This document shows positions 1-7,804 of a stretch of 64,000 bases of DNA, one piece after another; within the stretch, counting starts at the first letter, position 1; each line of letters opens with the position of its first letter. Source of the DNA: Phenylobacterium montanum (GTDB lineage: Bacteria > Pseudomonadota > Alphaproteobacteria > Caulobacterales > Caulobacteraceae). The notes below the pieces were generated by a model. The model was not told the origin of the DNA, ran no database searches, and was given only the letters and a program-made list of their open reading frames with translations. The DNA lies in NCBI RefSeq assembly GCF_018135625.1, contig NZ_CP073078.1:3938501-4002500 (forward strand), written 5' to 3'. Made by a program: the position numbers and the translations under genes.

Positions 1-510
1 CCAGGTGCCCGTCGGGTTGGCCGGGTTGGCGATGAACACCAGCCGGGTTCGGTCGTCGACCTCGGCCAGCATGGCGTCGACGTCGATCGTGTAATTCTTT
101 TCCTTGGCGAACTTGACCTCGGCCATGTTGGCCCGCGCGCCGATGGCGTAGGCGCCGAAGCCGTATTCGCCCTGTATGATGTTGTCGCCCGGCTCCAGGA
201 ACACCTGGTTCAGAAGCGCAAAGATCTCATCGGTGCCGCAGCCAAACATCAGCCGCTCGGGTTCCAGGCCATAGCGCTGGCTGATCGCAGCCCGCAGGGC
301 GTTGGCCCGGCCATCGGGATAGAGCCAGGTGCGGCCCGAGGTCGCCTCGAAGGCTTCCTTGGCCGCCGGGCTGCAGCCCAGGATGTTCTCGTTCGAGGAC
401 AGCTTGATTGGATGCTCGATGCCTTCGACCTTCGACTTGCCGGGGACATAGGGCTTGATGTCCAGGATGCCGGGCTTGGGGCGCGGGCGGTCGAGGGAGG
501 CGTCGGTCAT
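1..510 (-). CDS. hisC: Histidinol-phosphate aminotransferase, N-terminal 170 residues (cut by window edge)
   Basis: Fold-type I PLP aminotransferase that converts imidazole-acetol phosphate and glutamate to histidinol phosphate. In alphaproteobacteria the same class of enzyme often also serves the last step of Tyr/Phe synthesis. Visible motifs are the N-terminal SSNENILGCSP, YPDGRANALR, GCGTDEI and the ANPANPTGT loop. The start is the ATG at 510; the PLP-binding lysine and the C-terminus lie outside the window. It lies 35 bp downstream of the chorismate mutase-like gene on the same strand, which supports a role in aromatic amino-acid transamination as well as histidine synthesis (inference). 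Confidence 0.9.
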   Translation of the reverse strand, partial: MTDASLDRPRPKPGILDIKPYVPGKSKVEGIEHPIKLSSNENILGCSPAAKEAFEATSGRTWLYPDGRANALRAAISQRYGLEPERLMFGCGTDEIFALLNQVFLEPGDNIIQGEYGFGAYAIGARANMAEVKFAKEKNYTIDVDAMLAEVDDRTRLVFIANPANPTGTW

Positions 511-545
511 GGCAGGTCCTTGCGGCCGAAGCGTAAGGGCGGTGG

Positions 546-1343
546 TCAGAGGTCGAACGGGCGGGCGGCGGCGCCGATGATCCCGCTGAGGCGGCCCGGC
601 GCGCGCGCCAGCCGCTCGTCCTCGCGCTGGTAGAAGCCGGCGAGGCGGAACAGCTTCAGCCCGCCATACTGCATCTCCAGGCTGGCGGCCACACCGTCCT
701 GGCCCAGAGCCTCCTCGATAGACGCCGGTGAGCCGGGCGCATCGGTGATCCAGAAGGTGTCATCGTCGCCCGAGGGCTCGACGGCGATCTCGGCCACCGC
801 CAGGGCCGAGGTCGGGCCGCGGGCGGAGAGGCAGGGCAGGGTGGCGAAGACGGTGAGGCTGGGCTCGGCCAGAAGGCGGCCCCACCAGGCGCTGGCCCCG
901 TCCAGGGCCAAGATTGCGACCCCGCCCGGGGTTTTGGCGGCGGCCAGGGCGTCCTCCGGCTTGGCCGCCAGACGCAGCGGGGGGGCGTCGCCAAACCGCT
1001 GGCGGGCCAGCTCGACCGTGCGCGGCGTCTCGGCCCCGCCCCAGACGGTCAGGTGGAACGGCCCCTGTTGCGACAGGCTGTCCGAGATCAGTTCACGCCA
1101 AAGACGCACCGTGAGCGCGGCGCTTGCGCCCTGTCTCGGGGTTTCCAGCAGGCGGCGCAGCAGTTGCGCCTCGCGGGCGGGTCTCAGGCCGAACTTGCCG
1201 CCGTCGCCGGCCGCGCGCTTGGCCGCGGCCACCAGCTTGGCCAGGCCCGCGCGCTCATCCACCAGGCGCAGCAGCTCGGCGTCGAGCTGATCGATCCGCT
1301 GGCGGATTTCCTCCAATGTCGGCGCGGCTTCGCTCAAGCCCAT
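546..1343 (-). CDS. Chorismate mutase (type II, AroQ) with a C-terminal extension
   Basis: 265 residues. About the first 95 are an AroQ-type helical chorismate mutase: the pattern LEEIRQRIDQLDAELLRLVDE, a downstream lysine-rich stretch and RPAREAQLLRRLL supply the Arg/Lys/Glu positions that bind chorismate. The reaction is chorismate to prephenate in the cytoplasm. The remaining 170 residues loosely resemble a degenerate prephenate dehydratase or binding-protein fold, and I do not see the conserved dehydratase Thr-Arg-Phe motif. It lies immediately upstream of hisC on the same strand. The start is the ATG at 1343; the DUF2125 gene ends 77 bp upstream. Confidence 0.8.
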   Translation of the reverse strand: MGLSEAAPTLEEIRQRIDQLDAELLRLVDERAGLAKLVAAAKRAAGDGGKFGLRPAREAQLLRRLLETPRQGASAALTVRLWRELISDSLSQQGPFHLTVWGGAETPRTVELARQRFGDAPPLRLAAKPEDALAAAKTPGGVAILALDGASAWWGRLLAEPSLTVFATLPCLSARGPTSALAVAEIAVEPSGDDDTFWITDAPGSPASIEEALGQDGVAASLEMQYGGLKLFRLAGFYQREDERLARAPGRLSGIIGAAARPFDL

Positions 1344-1420
1344 CCCCGTCGTTCAAAGCGGGCGGACCATAGTGATTGCGCCGCCGGGCGCAATAGGCGG
1401 ATGGCCGCGCCGGGGCGCAG

Positions 1421-2395
1421 TCAATAGACCCGCGGCGCCTTGCCGATCACGAAGGGGCCCAGGCGGATCTTGCCGCCCTCGAGGGTCAGGTCGGCGCGAG
1501 CAAGGCTGATCAGGCCGCCGGCCAGCCGCTGCGAGGCGCCGCCGGCGCGGCTGAAGTCCAGCGTCACCGCCCCGGCCAGATGGCCATCCTGATCCACCGA
1601 GGTTTGGCCGGACCAGGCGCCGACCCGGGCCTCGCCGGCGTCGATCTGGCCGTGCTCCAGGCTGACCGTCCCGCCAGCCTGGCTCCAGCGCCGGACCGCC
1701 GACGGCCAATCCCGCCCGCCGAGCTGGGAGACGTGGCTGAGGGTTTCGTCCCAGATGAGGTCCACCGGCTTGGCGTCGCTGATCCGCGCCAGCAGCGCGC
1801 CGGGGATCGGCGCCGCGCCCTTCAGCTGCAGCTGGAACTCGGCGCGGTCGCCCGGCAGGGGCCGCACATACAAGGCCAGCCGGTCCGCCCGGCTGATTGG
1901 CAGGGGCTGCCCGCCCGCCTGGGGCTCGAGCGTCAGGGCCTGGCCCTCCAGCGCCAGCTGCGGAACCGCCTGGCCGGACAGATGGGTGAAGCCGGCCTTG
2001 ATCGCCTGGCCGTCGATGCGGATCGGCCCGCCCAGGGGGCGCGTCAGTGTCAGGCCCTGGGGCGCCAGCATCACCCAGCGGCCTGGATCGAAGGCGTAGG
2101 CCTCGGCGCGGATCTGCGGCGCGGCGAGGCTCCAGCCGGAGGGCTCGGCGATCCGGGGCTGATCCAGCTCGACCAGCAGGCGGAAGGGATAGCCGCCCAC
2201 GGAGCGGCTGCTCCACGCCACCGTCCAGCCCTCGGCCTTCAGCCGCGCCGCCGTCTGGTCCAGCCGGTCGACCGCGACCTGGCGGATCGCCACCCAGGCG
2301 AGGCTCCAGCCCAGGGCCAGCACCAGCGCCAGGCCATAGGGCGCGTAGAGCCAGAAGCGGCTCGGCGGTTTACGAGGGCTCGTCAAGTCGGGCAT
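1421..2395 (-). CDS. DUF2125 domain-containing membrane-anchored protein
   Basis: 324 residues. An N-terminal membrane segment (about residues 16-40, rich in Leu/Ala/Trp) is followed by a long soluble beta-rich domain of the alphaproteobacterial DUF2125 family. The family hallmark is the segment SRSVGGYPFRL, then paired repeats containing LAAPQIRAEAYAFDP. Function is unknown; the topology suggests a large periplasmic domain anchored to the inner membrane. It is divergent from the ChaC-like gene, with only 32 bp between the two starts, so the promoters must lie there or inside the genes. The start is the ATG at 2395. Confidence 0.8.
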   Translation of the reverse strand: MPDLTSPRKPPSRFWLYAPYGLALVLALGWSLAWVAIRQVAVDRLDQTAARLKAEGWTVAWSSRSVGGYPFRLLVELDQPRIAEPSGWSLAAPQIRAEAYAFDPGRWVMLAPQGLTLTRPLGGPIRIDGQAIKAGFTHLSGQAVPQLALEGQALTLEPQAGGQPLPISRADRLALYVRPLPGDRAEFQLQLKGAAPIPGALLARISDAKPVDLIWDETLSHVSQLGGRDWPSAVRRWSQAGGTVSLEHGQIDAGEARVGAWSGQTSVDQDGHLAGAVTLDFSRAGGASQRLAGGLISLARADLTLEGGKIRLGPFVIGKAPRVY

Positions 2396-2427
2396 GGTCT
2401 GGCGGACGCGGAAATTCGAGGACAGCT

Positions 2428-2988
2428 ATGGTTGCGGGCGGTGGCGACGCACAAGGCGATCGCTGGGTGTTTGGCTACGGCTCGCTGATGTGGCGTCCGG
2501 GTTTCGACTTCATAGAGCGCCGCCCGGCCATTCTCCATGGGCGACGTCGCGCCTTCTGCATCTATTCCGTCCACCACCGCGGCACCTATGAGCGCAAGGG
2601 GCTGGTCCTGGGCCTGGCCCCCGGCGGTTCGACCCGCGGGGTGGTCTATCGCGTCCACGAGCCGGCCTGGCCTGAGACCTACGCCTATCTGCGCGAGCGC
2701 GAGCAGCCGACCGAGACCTATTTCGAGGCCTGGGTCCCGGTGCGCCTGCAGGACAATTCGTTGGTCCACGCCCTGGTGTTCCTGTCCGATCTCGACCATC
2801 CGCAATGGGCCGGGGTGCTGGACCTGGAGGTCCAGGCCCGCATGATCGCCGGCGCCAGCGGCCTTTCGGGCCGCAATGTCGATTATCTGCGCGACCTCGT
2901 GCAGCACCTTCACGAGGAAGGCATCGGCGACCGGGTGATGGAGCGGCTGCTGGCCCGGGTCGAGGCGCTGGAGGCCGAGGCGGCCTAG
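2428..2988 (+). CDS. ChaC-type gamma-glutamylcyclotransferase
   Basis: 186 residues, the usual size for ChaC. The nucleotide-like binding loop VFGYGSLMWRPGF sits near the N-terminus, and the catalytic Glu lies in the segment YLREREQPTETY. Members cleave glutathione or other gamma-glutamyl peptides to 5-oxoproline and the residual peptide in the cytosol. I chose the ATG at 2428 because the YGSLMW motif then falls at the normal distance (about residue 17) from the start; longer upstream readings overlap the divergent DUF2125 gene. The stop is next to the stop of the convergent plsC-like gene. Confidence 0.88.
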   Translation: MVAGGGDAQGDRWVFGYGSLMWRPGFDFIERRPAILHGRRRAFCIYSVHHRGTYERKGLVLGLAPGGSTRGVVYRVHEPAWPETYAYLREREQPTETYFEAWVPVRLQDNSLVHALVFLSDLDHPQWAGVLDLEVQARMIAGASGLSGRNVDYLRDLVQHLHEEGIGDRVMERLLARVEALEAEAA

Positions 2989-3698
2989 ATCCCCGCCTCC
3001 AGCAGCGCGTTCGACGCCGCCTCCACCCGATTCTGCAGCTCGGCCATGAAGGCGCCGCGCTTCAGGCCCGCCGGGATCGGCTCCAGGAACTCGAACACCA
3101 CCACGCCCGGGCGACGGATGATCCCGTGCGCCGGCCAGTGGACGCCGGAATTGGTCGCCATCGGCACGCAGGGCATGTCCAGGTCTCGATAGAGCGCCGC
3201 CACGCCGGGCTTGTAGTCGGGGGCCGCCCCGGGCTCCATGCGGTGGCCTTCGGGGAAGATCATCAGCTGGCGCTGCTCGGCCATGCGCGCGCGGCTGTCG
3301 GTGACCAGCTTCCTCAGGGCGGCGGCCTGGGCCTCGCGGTCGACCACGATCATTTTGCCCCTCAGGCAGTACCAGCCGTAGAAGGGGATGCGGGTCAGCT
3401 CCTTCTTCAGCACCAGGCAGGCGTCGTCCATCAGGGTGAAGGGGACCACGGTGTCGAGCATGCACTGATGCTTGGCGGCGATCAGGGCTGCGCCATGCGG
3501 CAGATGCTGACGTCCCCGGATTTCGACCCGCACGCCGCAGATCACCCGCAGCAGGGCGATGGTCGTCGTGCTCCAGACCTTGAAACCGAAGGTCAGCCAG
3601 TGGCGCGGCCCGACCAGGGTCGGCACCAGCAGCAGGCACATGATCACCGACCAGAGATAGAAGACGAGGGTGAACAGCAGCGAACGGATCAGGATCAA
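2985..3698 (-). CDS. plsC: 1-acyl-sn-glycerol-3-phosphate acyltransferase (PlsC family)
   Basis: 237 residues starting at a TTG (3698) that overlaps the stop of the upstream ydcF-like gene in a TTGA junction. An N-terminal membrane segment is followed by the acyltransferase HX4D motif (KHQCMLD) and the FPEGHR motif that binds the glycerol phosphate. It acylates lysophosphatidic acid to phosphatidic acid at the inner membrane. It is the last gene of the ftsE-ftsX-ydcF-plsC chain, in which every junction overlaps by 4 bp, suggesting coupled translation of division and envelope genes. Confidence 0.88.
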   Translation of the reverse strand: MILIRSLLFTLVFYLWSVIMCLLLVPTLVGPRHWLTFGFKVWSTTTIALLRVICGVRVEIRGRQHLPHGAALIAAKHQCMLDTVVPFTLMDDACLVLKKELTRIPFYGWYCLRGKMIVVDREAQAAALRKLVTDSRARMAEQRQLMIFPEGHRMEPGAAPDYKPGVAALYRDLDMPCVPMATNSGVHWPAHGIIRRPGVVVFEFLEPIPAGLKRGAFMAELQNRVEAASNALLEAGI

Positions 3699-4339
3699 GC
3701 CGGGGCTCCGACGGTGGCGGCGGCCGCGTGGGGCTGGTCGGGCGCCGGGCGCGCCTTGCCGCCCAGGCTGATCAGTCCCTCGCGGAACAGGATGGCGAGG
3801 TATTTGTCGTATTCGACGATCATCCGCCGCGCGCCGGTCTCGCTGCGCCACCAGTGGTGGGCGTCGAGCTCGGTGGTGCGCACCGGATAGGGGGTCAGCC
3901 GCGCCTCGGGCAGGGCGCCTTTCAACTCCAGCATGGCGCGAGGCATGTGGAAGTCCGAGGTGACCACGATCAGCGAGGCGAAGCGGTGCTGGCGGGCCCA
4001 GCGGGCGGTCTCGCGGGCGTTGCCGACTGTGTTGGTGGCCTGAAACCCCAAGTCGACGCAGCAGTCATAATATCGGCGGGTGGCGCGGGCGACGCCGCGG
4101 ATATCGGCGCGGCTGGCCGAGGGATTGACCCCCGAAATCAACATGCGCTGGGCCTTGCCGTCTTCCAGCAGGCGCATGGCCTCGGCGATGCGCGCGTCCG
4201 AGGCGCCGGTCAAGGCGACGACGCCGTCGGCCCTAGGCGGGTCGTTGGGCGGGGTCGAGCGGTCGACGCGCTGGGCGAAGGTCGCCAGCCCTACCGTCCA
4301 CATCAACACCAGCAGCAGGATCACCGCTGCGCTTCTCAT
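3695..4339 (-). CDS. YdcF/SanA family (DUF218) protein
   Basis: 214 residues. One N-terminal membrane helix (residues 1-22) precedes a DUF218 domain with DGVVALTGASDARI, a central segment around LISGVNPSA and SLIVVTSDFHMPRAM. DUF218 proteins such as SanA, YdcF and ElyC affect envelope integrity, possibly in lipid carrier metabolism; the precise reaction is not known. It sits between ftsX and plsC with 4-bp overlaps on both sides, consistent with an envelope role. Confidence 0.85.
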   Translation of the reverse strand: MRSAAVILLLVLMWTVGLATFAQRVDRSTPPNDPPRADGVVALTGASDARIAEAMRLLEDGKAQRMLISGVNPSASRADIRGVARATRRYYDCCVDLGFQATNTVGNARETARWARQHRFASLIVVTSDFHMPRAMLELKGALPEARLTPYPVRTTELDAHHWWRSETGARRMIVEYDKYLAILFREGLISLGGKARPAPDQPHAAAATVGAPA

Positions 4340-5232
4340 GCCATTCCCTTCAACAGCCCGATGGCGGTCACGCGCGCCGCCACCGCCGCGACCAGGGCGG
4401 CGACCAGCGGGCAGGGCAGGAGCATGATGAGGTCTGTCCAGGCCAGCGGCAGGACCGGCGTCAGGCCCTCGCCCCCGCCCAGGCCGCGCGCCACCAGCCC
4501 GATCATCGCCGCCAGGGCCGCGCCGATCAAGCCCGCCTCGAAGGCGAGCCCGGCGAAGCGCCCCTGGAACAGGGCGGCGATGAAGCGGTCTTCGGCCCCG
4601 GCCAGGTGCAGCACGCTGACCAGGTCGGCCCGGGTGGCCAGGCCCGCAAAGGTGGCGAACACGATCACCGCCATGGCGGTCAAGGTCAGCAGGACAGCCA
4701 CAGCGCCGGCCGCCAGCCGCGCCAGGGCCCCCGCCCGGATCACGTCCTTCAGCCAGGCGCTATGGTCGTCGACGCTGGCGTCGATCCCCGCCGCGGTCAG
4801 GGCCTTGTTCATCGCATCAGCCGTCGCAGGCGCCTTGGGATCGAGGTCGACGCTGACCAGGCGCGGGATCGGCAGGTCCTCCATCAGGCTCTCGTCGCCC
4901 AGCCAGGGCTTCAGGAGCGCCTTGGCCTTGGCCGGCTCCAGGGCCTGGGCTTCGACCACGCCCTTGACCCCGGCCAGGGCTTCCGCGGCCCGGGCCGCTG
5001 CGGCGTCGGCGGTCTCGTCGCCCTTGGGCCGCACCACCACCGTCGCCGAGCCGGTCAGCTGGCCGCTCCAGCCCTTGGCCGCCCGGTCGGCGCTGAGCGC
5101 CGCCAGCACCGAGACGCAGGCCAGAAGGCACAGCACCGTGACCACGAACAGCAGCACCGCATCGCGCGCGTCGCGCGGCGGCAACAGCGGCGCCGGCTTG
5201 CGCGAAACCCGCTTTTTCGGCTTGCGGCTCAT
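4336..5232 (-). CDS. ftsX: Cell division ABC transporter permease FtsX
   Basis: 298 residues, the usual FtsX size. A short basic cytoplasmic N-terminus (KPKKRVSRKP) leads into membrane helix 1 (VLLFVVTVLCLLACVSVLAAL), then a periplasmic domain of about 120 residues and three C-terminal membrane segments. With FtsE it forms an ABC-type complex that controls septal peptidoglycan hydrolases through the periplasmic loop rather than moving a substrate. The start overlaps the ftsE stop by 4 bp and its stop overlaps the start of the ydcF-like gene by 4 bp. Confidence 0.9.
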   Translation of the reverse strand: MSRKPKKRVSRKPAPLLPPRDARDAVLLFVVTVLCLLACVSVLAALSADRAAKGWSGQLTGSATVVVRPKGDETADAAAARAAEALAGVKGVVEAQALEPAKAKALLKPWLGDESLMEDLPIPRLVSVDLDPKAPATADAMNKALTAAGIDASVDDHSAWLKDVIRAGALARLAAGAVAVLLTLTAMAVIVFATFAGLATRADLVSVLHLAGAEDRFIAALFQGRFAGLAFEAGLIGAALAAMIGLVARGLGGGEGLTPVLPLAWTDLIMLLPCPLVAALVAAVAARVTAIGLLKGMA

Positions 5233-5966
5233 GGTCCGCCCTCGATGGTCAGCTGGCCGTCGTGGATGCGCATCACCGGCTTGCCCGAGCCGGCGATCAG
5301 GTCCTCGTCATGGCTGGCGACCACCACCGTCGCGCCCAGCCGGTTCAGCTCGACGAACAGGCGCAGGATGCGCACGGCCATTTCCTGGTCCACGTCCCCG
5401 GTCGGCTCGTCGGCCAGCAGCAGCTCCGGCCTCCCGACCACGGCCCGGGCGATGGCCAGCCGCTGCTGCTCGCCGCTGGACATGGCCTCCGGCAGGGAGC
5501 GTGTGCGGTGGGTCAGCCCCACCCAGGCCAGCAGCTCCTCGACGTCCGGCGTGTAGTCGGCCGGCTTGCGGCCGGCGAGGCGCAACGGCAGGGCGACGTT
5601 CTCGAAGGCGTCCAGATGCGCCAGCAGCCGCCGGTCGTGCAGCACCACCCCGATCCGTCGCCGCAGGTGCTGCAACTGGCTGCGCGGCATCCGCGCCACA
5701 TCCTCGCCGAACAGGCCGATCAGGCCACGGGTGGGCTTCAGGTCCAGCTGCATCAGCCGGAGCAGCGTGGTCTTGCCCGCACCCGACGGCCCGGCCAGGA
5801 AATGGAACGAGCCCGGCGCCAGGTCGAAATTCAGGTCGCTGAGCGTCTCGCTGGAGCGGCCATAGCGCAGCCCCACCCCGGAGAAGCGCACAATCGGCGG
5901 CGGCGCCTCGAACGGGGCGGTTTCATTGTCGCTGATCGGGTCTGGGATGTCGCCGGTTCTGGACAT
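5229..5966 (-). CDS. ftsE: Cell division ATP-binding protein FtsE
   Basis: 245 residues. Walker A is GPSGAGKTT, the signature is the variant MSSGEQQRLAIARA, and Walker B is ELLLADEPTGDVD, followed by the switch His in VVASHDEDL. It powers the FtsEX complex at the division site. The N-terminal extension of about 25 residues before the ABC core (PPIVRFSGVGLRYG) is somewhat longer than in the E. coli protein. The start is the ATG at 5966. It is divergent from the MJ0042 gene at 6024, with 57 bp between the starts for both promoters. Confidence 0.92.
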   Translation of the reverse strand: MSRTGDIPDPISDNETAPFEAPPPIVRFSGVGLRYGRSSETLSDLNFDLAPGSFHFLAGPSGAGKTTLLRLMQLDLKPTRGLIGLFGEDVARMPRSQLQHLRRRIGVVLHDRRLLAHLDAFENVALPLRLAGRKPADYTPDVEELLAWVGLTHRTRSLPEAMSSGEQQRLAIARAVVGRPELLLADEPTGDVDQEMAVRILRLFVELNRLGATVVVASHDEDLIAGSGKPVMRIHDGQLTIEGGP

Positions 5967-6023
5967 GCTGGCCGAAATCGGCGACCTCGGGTGAGAGGGC
6001 GCTAAAGCATCCGATTCGAGCGC

Positions 6024-6923
6024 ATGATACTGACCTGTCCCGAGTGCGCTACCCGCTATTTCGTGGCCGACGATCGCGTCGGCCCGGAAGGCCGCGTCGT
6101 GCGCTGCGCCAGCTGCGGAACCAAGTGGACGGCTCGCCCCGACGAGCCGCTGGAGCTGGATGCCGCCCATGATGAGGAAGCGCTGACGGTCGAGTCGCGG
6201 GATGAAGAGCCCGAACTGACCAGCCTGCCCGGCGAGGCGCTGCCGCGCGCCTTCCGCGAGCGCGCCCAGACCCGGGAGAAGGTGCGCGAAGCGGCCGCCG
6301 TCGGCGTGGTCTGGGCCAGCCTGCTGGTGGCGGTCACCCTGGTCGTCGGCCTTGCCGTCGTGCTGCGCCAGGACATCGCCCGCACCTGGCCCCGGACCGC
6401 CGGCGCCTACGCCCTGGTCGGCCTGCCGGTGAACCTGGTGGGTCTGGCGATCGAGAACCAGCACGCCCAGCCAGCCTTGCGCGACGGCCATGCAGCCTTG
6501 GTCATCTCCGGCCAGCTGCGCAACCTCAGAGGCCAGCCGATCGCCACCCTGCCCCTGCGCATCGCCCTTTTGAACGCCCAGGGCAAGGAGGTGCAGGTCA
6601 AGATCGCCGACCCCGGCGGGGCCAAGATCCCGCCAGGCGAGGCGCGGCGCTTCTCGGTGGACCTTTTGGACCCGCCGGTCAGCGCCAGCGATGTCGAGCT
6701 GCAGTTCATCACCGACGGCCGCTATCCGCATGTCGCCGCGCCTGTCGCCGCCCCGCCGCCGGTCCGCCAGTCCCTCCGCGGCCTGACCCAGCCCGGGCCG
6801 GCCGACGCCGGTTCAGCCGCCGAGGTGAGCGGCCCAGTCAAGGACGCCGCCCCGCTGCCGTCTTCCTCCCCCTATGCCCTGCCGCCGCAAAGCGCCGCCC
6901 CGGCAGGCCCCGCCCATGGCTGA
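6024..6923 (+). CDS. MJ0042-type zinc-ribbon protein with membrane segment and DUF3426-like domain
   Basis: 299 residues. The N-terminus ILTCPECATRYFVADD with VRCASCGTKW is the MJ0042 four-cysteine zinc ribbon (two CxxC pairs). An acidic linker and one membrane helix (about residues 93-115) follow, then a DUF3426-like extracytoplasmic beta domain (LVISGQLRNLRGQPI) and a Pro/Ala-rich tail. Role unknown; the family is common beside ftsE in this group. Its stop overlaps the next gene by 8 bp, so the two are probably cotranslated. Confidence 0.85.
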   Translation: MILTCPECATRYFVADDRVGPEGRVVRCASCGTKWTARPDEPLELDAAHDEEALTVESRDEEPELTSLPGEALPRAFRERAQTREKVREAAAVGVVWASLLVAVTLVVGLAVVLRQDIARTWPRTAGAYALVGLPVNLVGLAIENQHAQPALRDGHAALVISGQLRNLRGQPIATLPLRIALLNAQGKEVQVKIADPGGAKIPPGEARRFSVDLLDPPVSASDVELQFITDGRYPHVAAPVAAPPPVRQSLRGLTQPGPADAGSAAEVSGPVKDAAPLPSSSPYALPPQSAAPAGPAHG

Positions 6924-7452
6924 TCCCGAAGTGACCTTTCCCGTAGAACTGATATCCGAACGGGAGGTCGCAGCCCGTATCGAGACCCTGGCCGAAGCCT
7001 TGGCCCCGCGCGTCGATGACGACACCGTGGCCGTCTGCCTCCTGATCGGCGGCCTGTGGTTCGCCGCCGACCTGATGCGGGCCCTGGCGCGGCGGGGCCG
7101 GCATCCCCTGTTCGACGCCCTCTGGCTCTCATCCTATGCCGACGCGCGCAAGACCAGCGGCCGCATCGAGGTGCGCGCGCCCTTGCAATGGCCGGTCGCC
7201 GGCCGCCAGGTGCTGCTCCTGGACGACGTCCTGGACACCGGTCTGTCGCTGGAAGCGGCGGTGCGCATGCTGCGTGACGCGGGCGCGTCCGAGGTTCTGA
7301 CCGCCGTCTTCGCCCGCAAGCCCTGGCCCACGGAACGCGCGGTCAACCCCGACTTCGTCGCCTGGGAGGCGCCGGCCCGCTACCTCGTCGGCTACGGCAT
7401 GGACGACGCCGGCCGCATGCGCGGCCTGCCGGGCGTTGGGGCGATGGATTGA
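6916..7452 (+). CDS. Phosphoribosyltransferase, hypoxanthine type
   Basis: 178 residues. The PRPP-binding loop is LLLDDVLDTGLSLEA, preceded by an N-terminal LLIGGLWFAADLMRAL segment as in hypoxanthine/guanine phosphoribosyltransferases. The C-terminal AWEAPARYLVGYGMD resembles the Hpt pattern of VGYGLD. It probably salvages hypoxanthine or guanine with PRPP to the nucleotide. The ATG at 6916 lies inside the end of the zinc-ribbon gene. A short GGGCGC-TTC-GCGCCC hairpin without a T tract follows the stop at 7465-7479. Confidence 0.85.
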   Translation: MADPEVTFPVELISEREVAARIETLAEALAPRVDDDTVAVCLLIGGLWFAADLMRALARRGRHPLFDALWLSSYADARKTSGRIEVRAPLQWPVAGRQVLLLDDVLDTGLSLEAAVRMLRDAGASEVLTAVFARKPWPTERAVNPDFVAWEAPARYLVGYGMDDAGRMRGLPGVGAMD

Positions 7453-7490
7453 AGGAGGTCGACGGGGCGCTTCGCGCCCTTCGGCAAGGC

Positions 7491-7712
7491 TCAGGCGCTG
7501 ACTGGCAGGCTTTCATTGGCCGCCGTGTGCAGGCGACGCAGCCAGCAGACCAGTTCATCCCCCTCGCGGACCTTGACCGCCAGGTGATAGGGCGACGCCT
7601 GGAGGCGCTCTTGGGCGACCTTGCGGGCCGCCGTGCGGTCACGCACGGTCGCCAGCTCGACGGTAGGGGCGTCAAAGCGCGTGTCTTCGATAGCCAGACA
7701 AATTTGAGGCAT
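7491..7712 (-). CDS. Small hypothetical protein
   Basis: 73 residues with a balanced composition that reads like a real small soluble protein: it begins MPQICLAIEDTRF and contains YHLAVKVREGDELVCWLRRL. No domain recognised. It lies on the minus strand about 92 bp downstream of lysA and convergent with the phosphoribosyltransferase gene. It could be the last gene of the lysA operon or an independent gene. Existence is inferred from codon use and the clean reading frame only. Confidence 0.5.
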   Translation of the reverse strand: MPQICLAIEDTRFDAPTVELATVRDRTAARKVAQERLQASPYHLAVKVREGDELVCWLRRLHTAANESLPVSA

Positions 7713-7804
7713 TTGTTCGTTTCCGATCCCTAGGCCGCGATTTCTGCCACCTTTTGTCGCGGGCGCGCAAGAGTCCTGATTCGGAACATAGTCAAGCTTG
7801 ATTT

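Noticed and set aside
7465-7479. GGGCGC-TTC-GCGCCC hairpin as a terminator after the phosphoribosyltransferase
   Set aside because: The stem is only 6 bp and no T tract follows on either strand, so I did not list it as a terminator.
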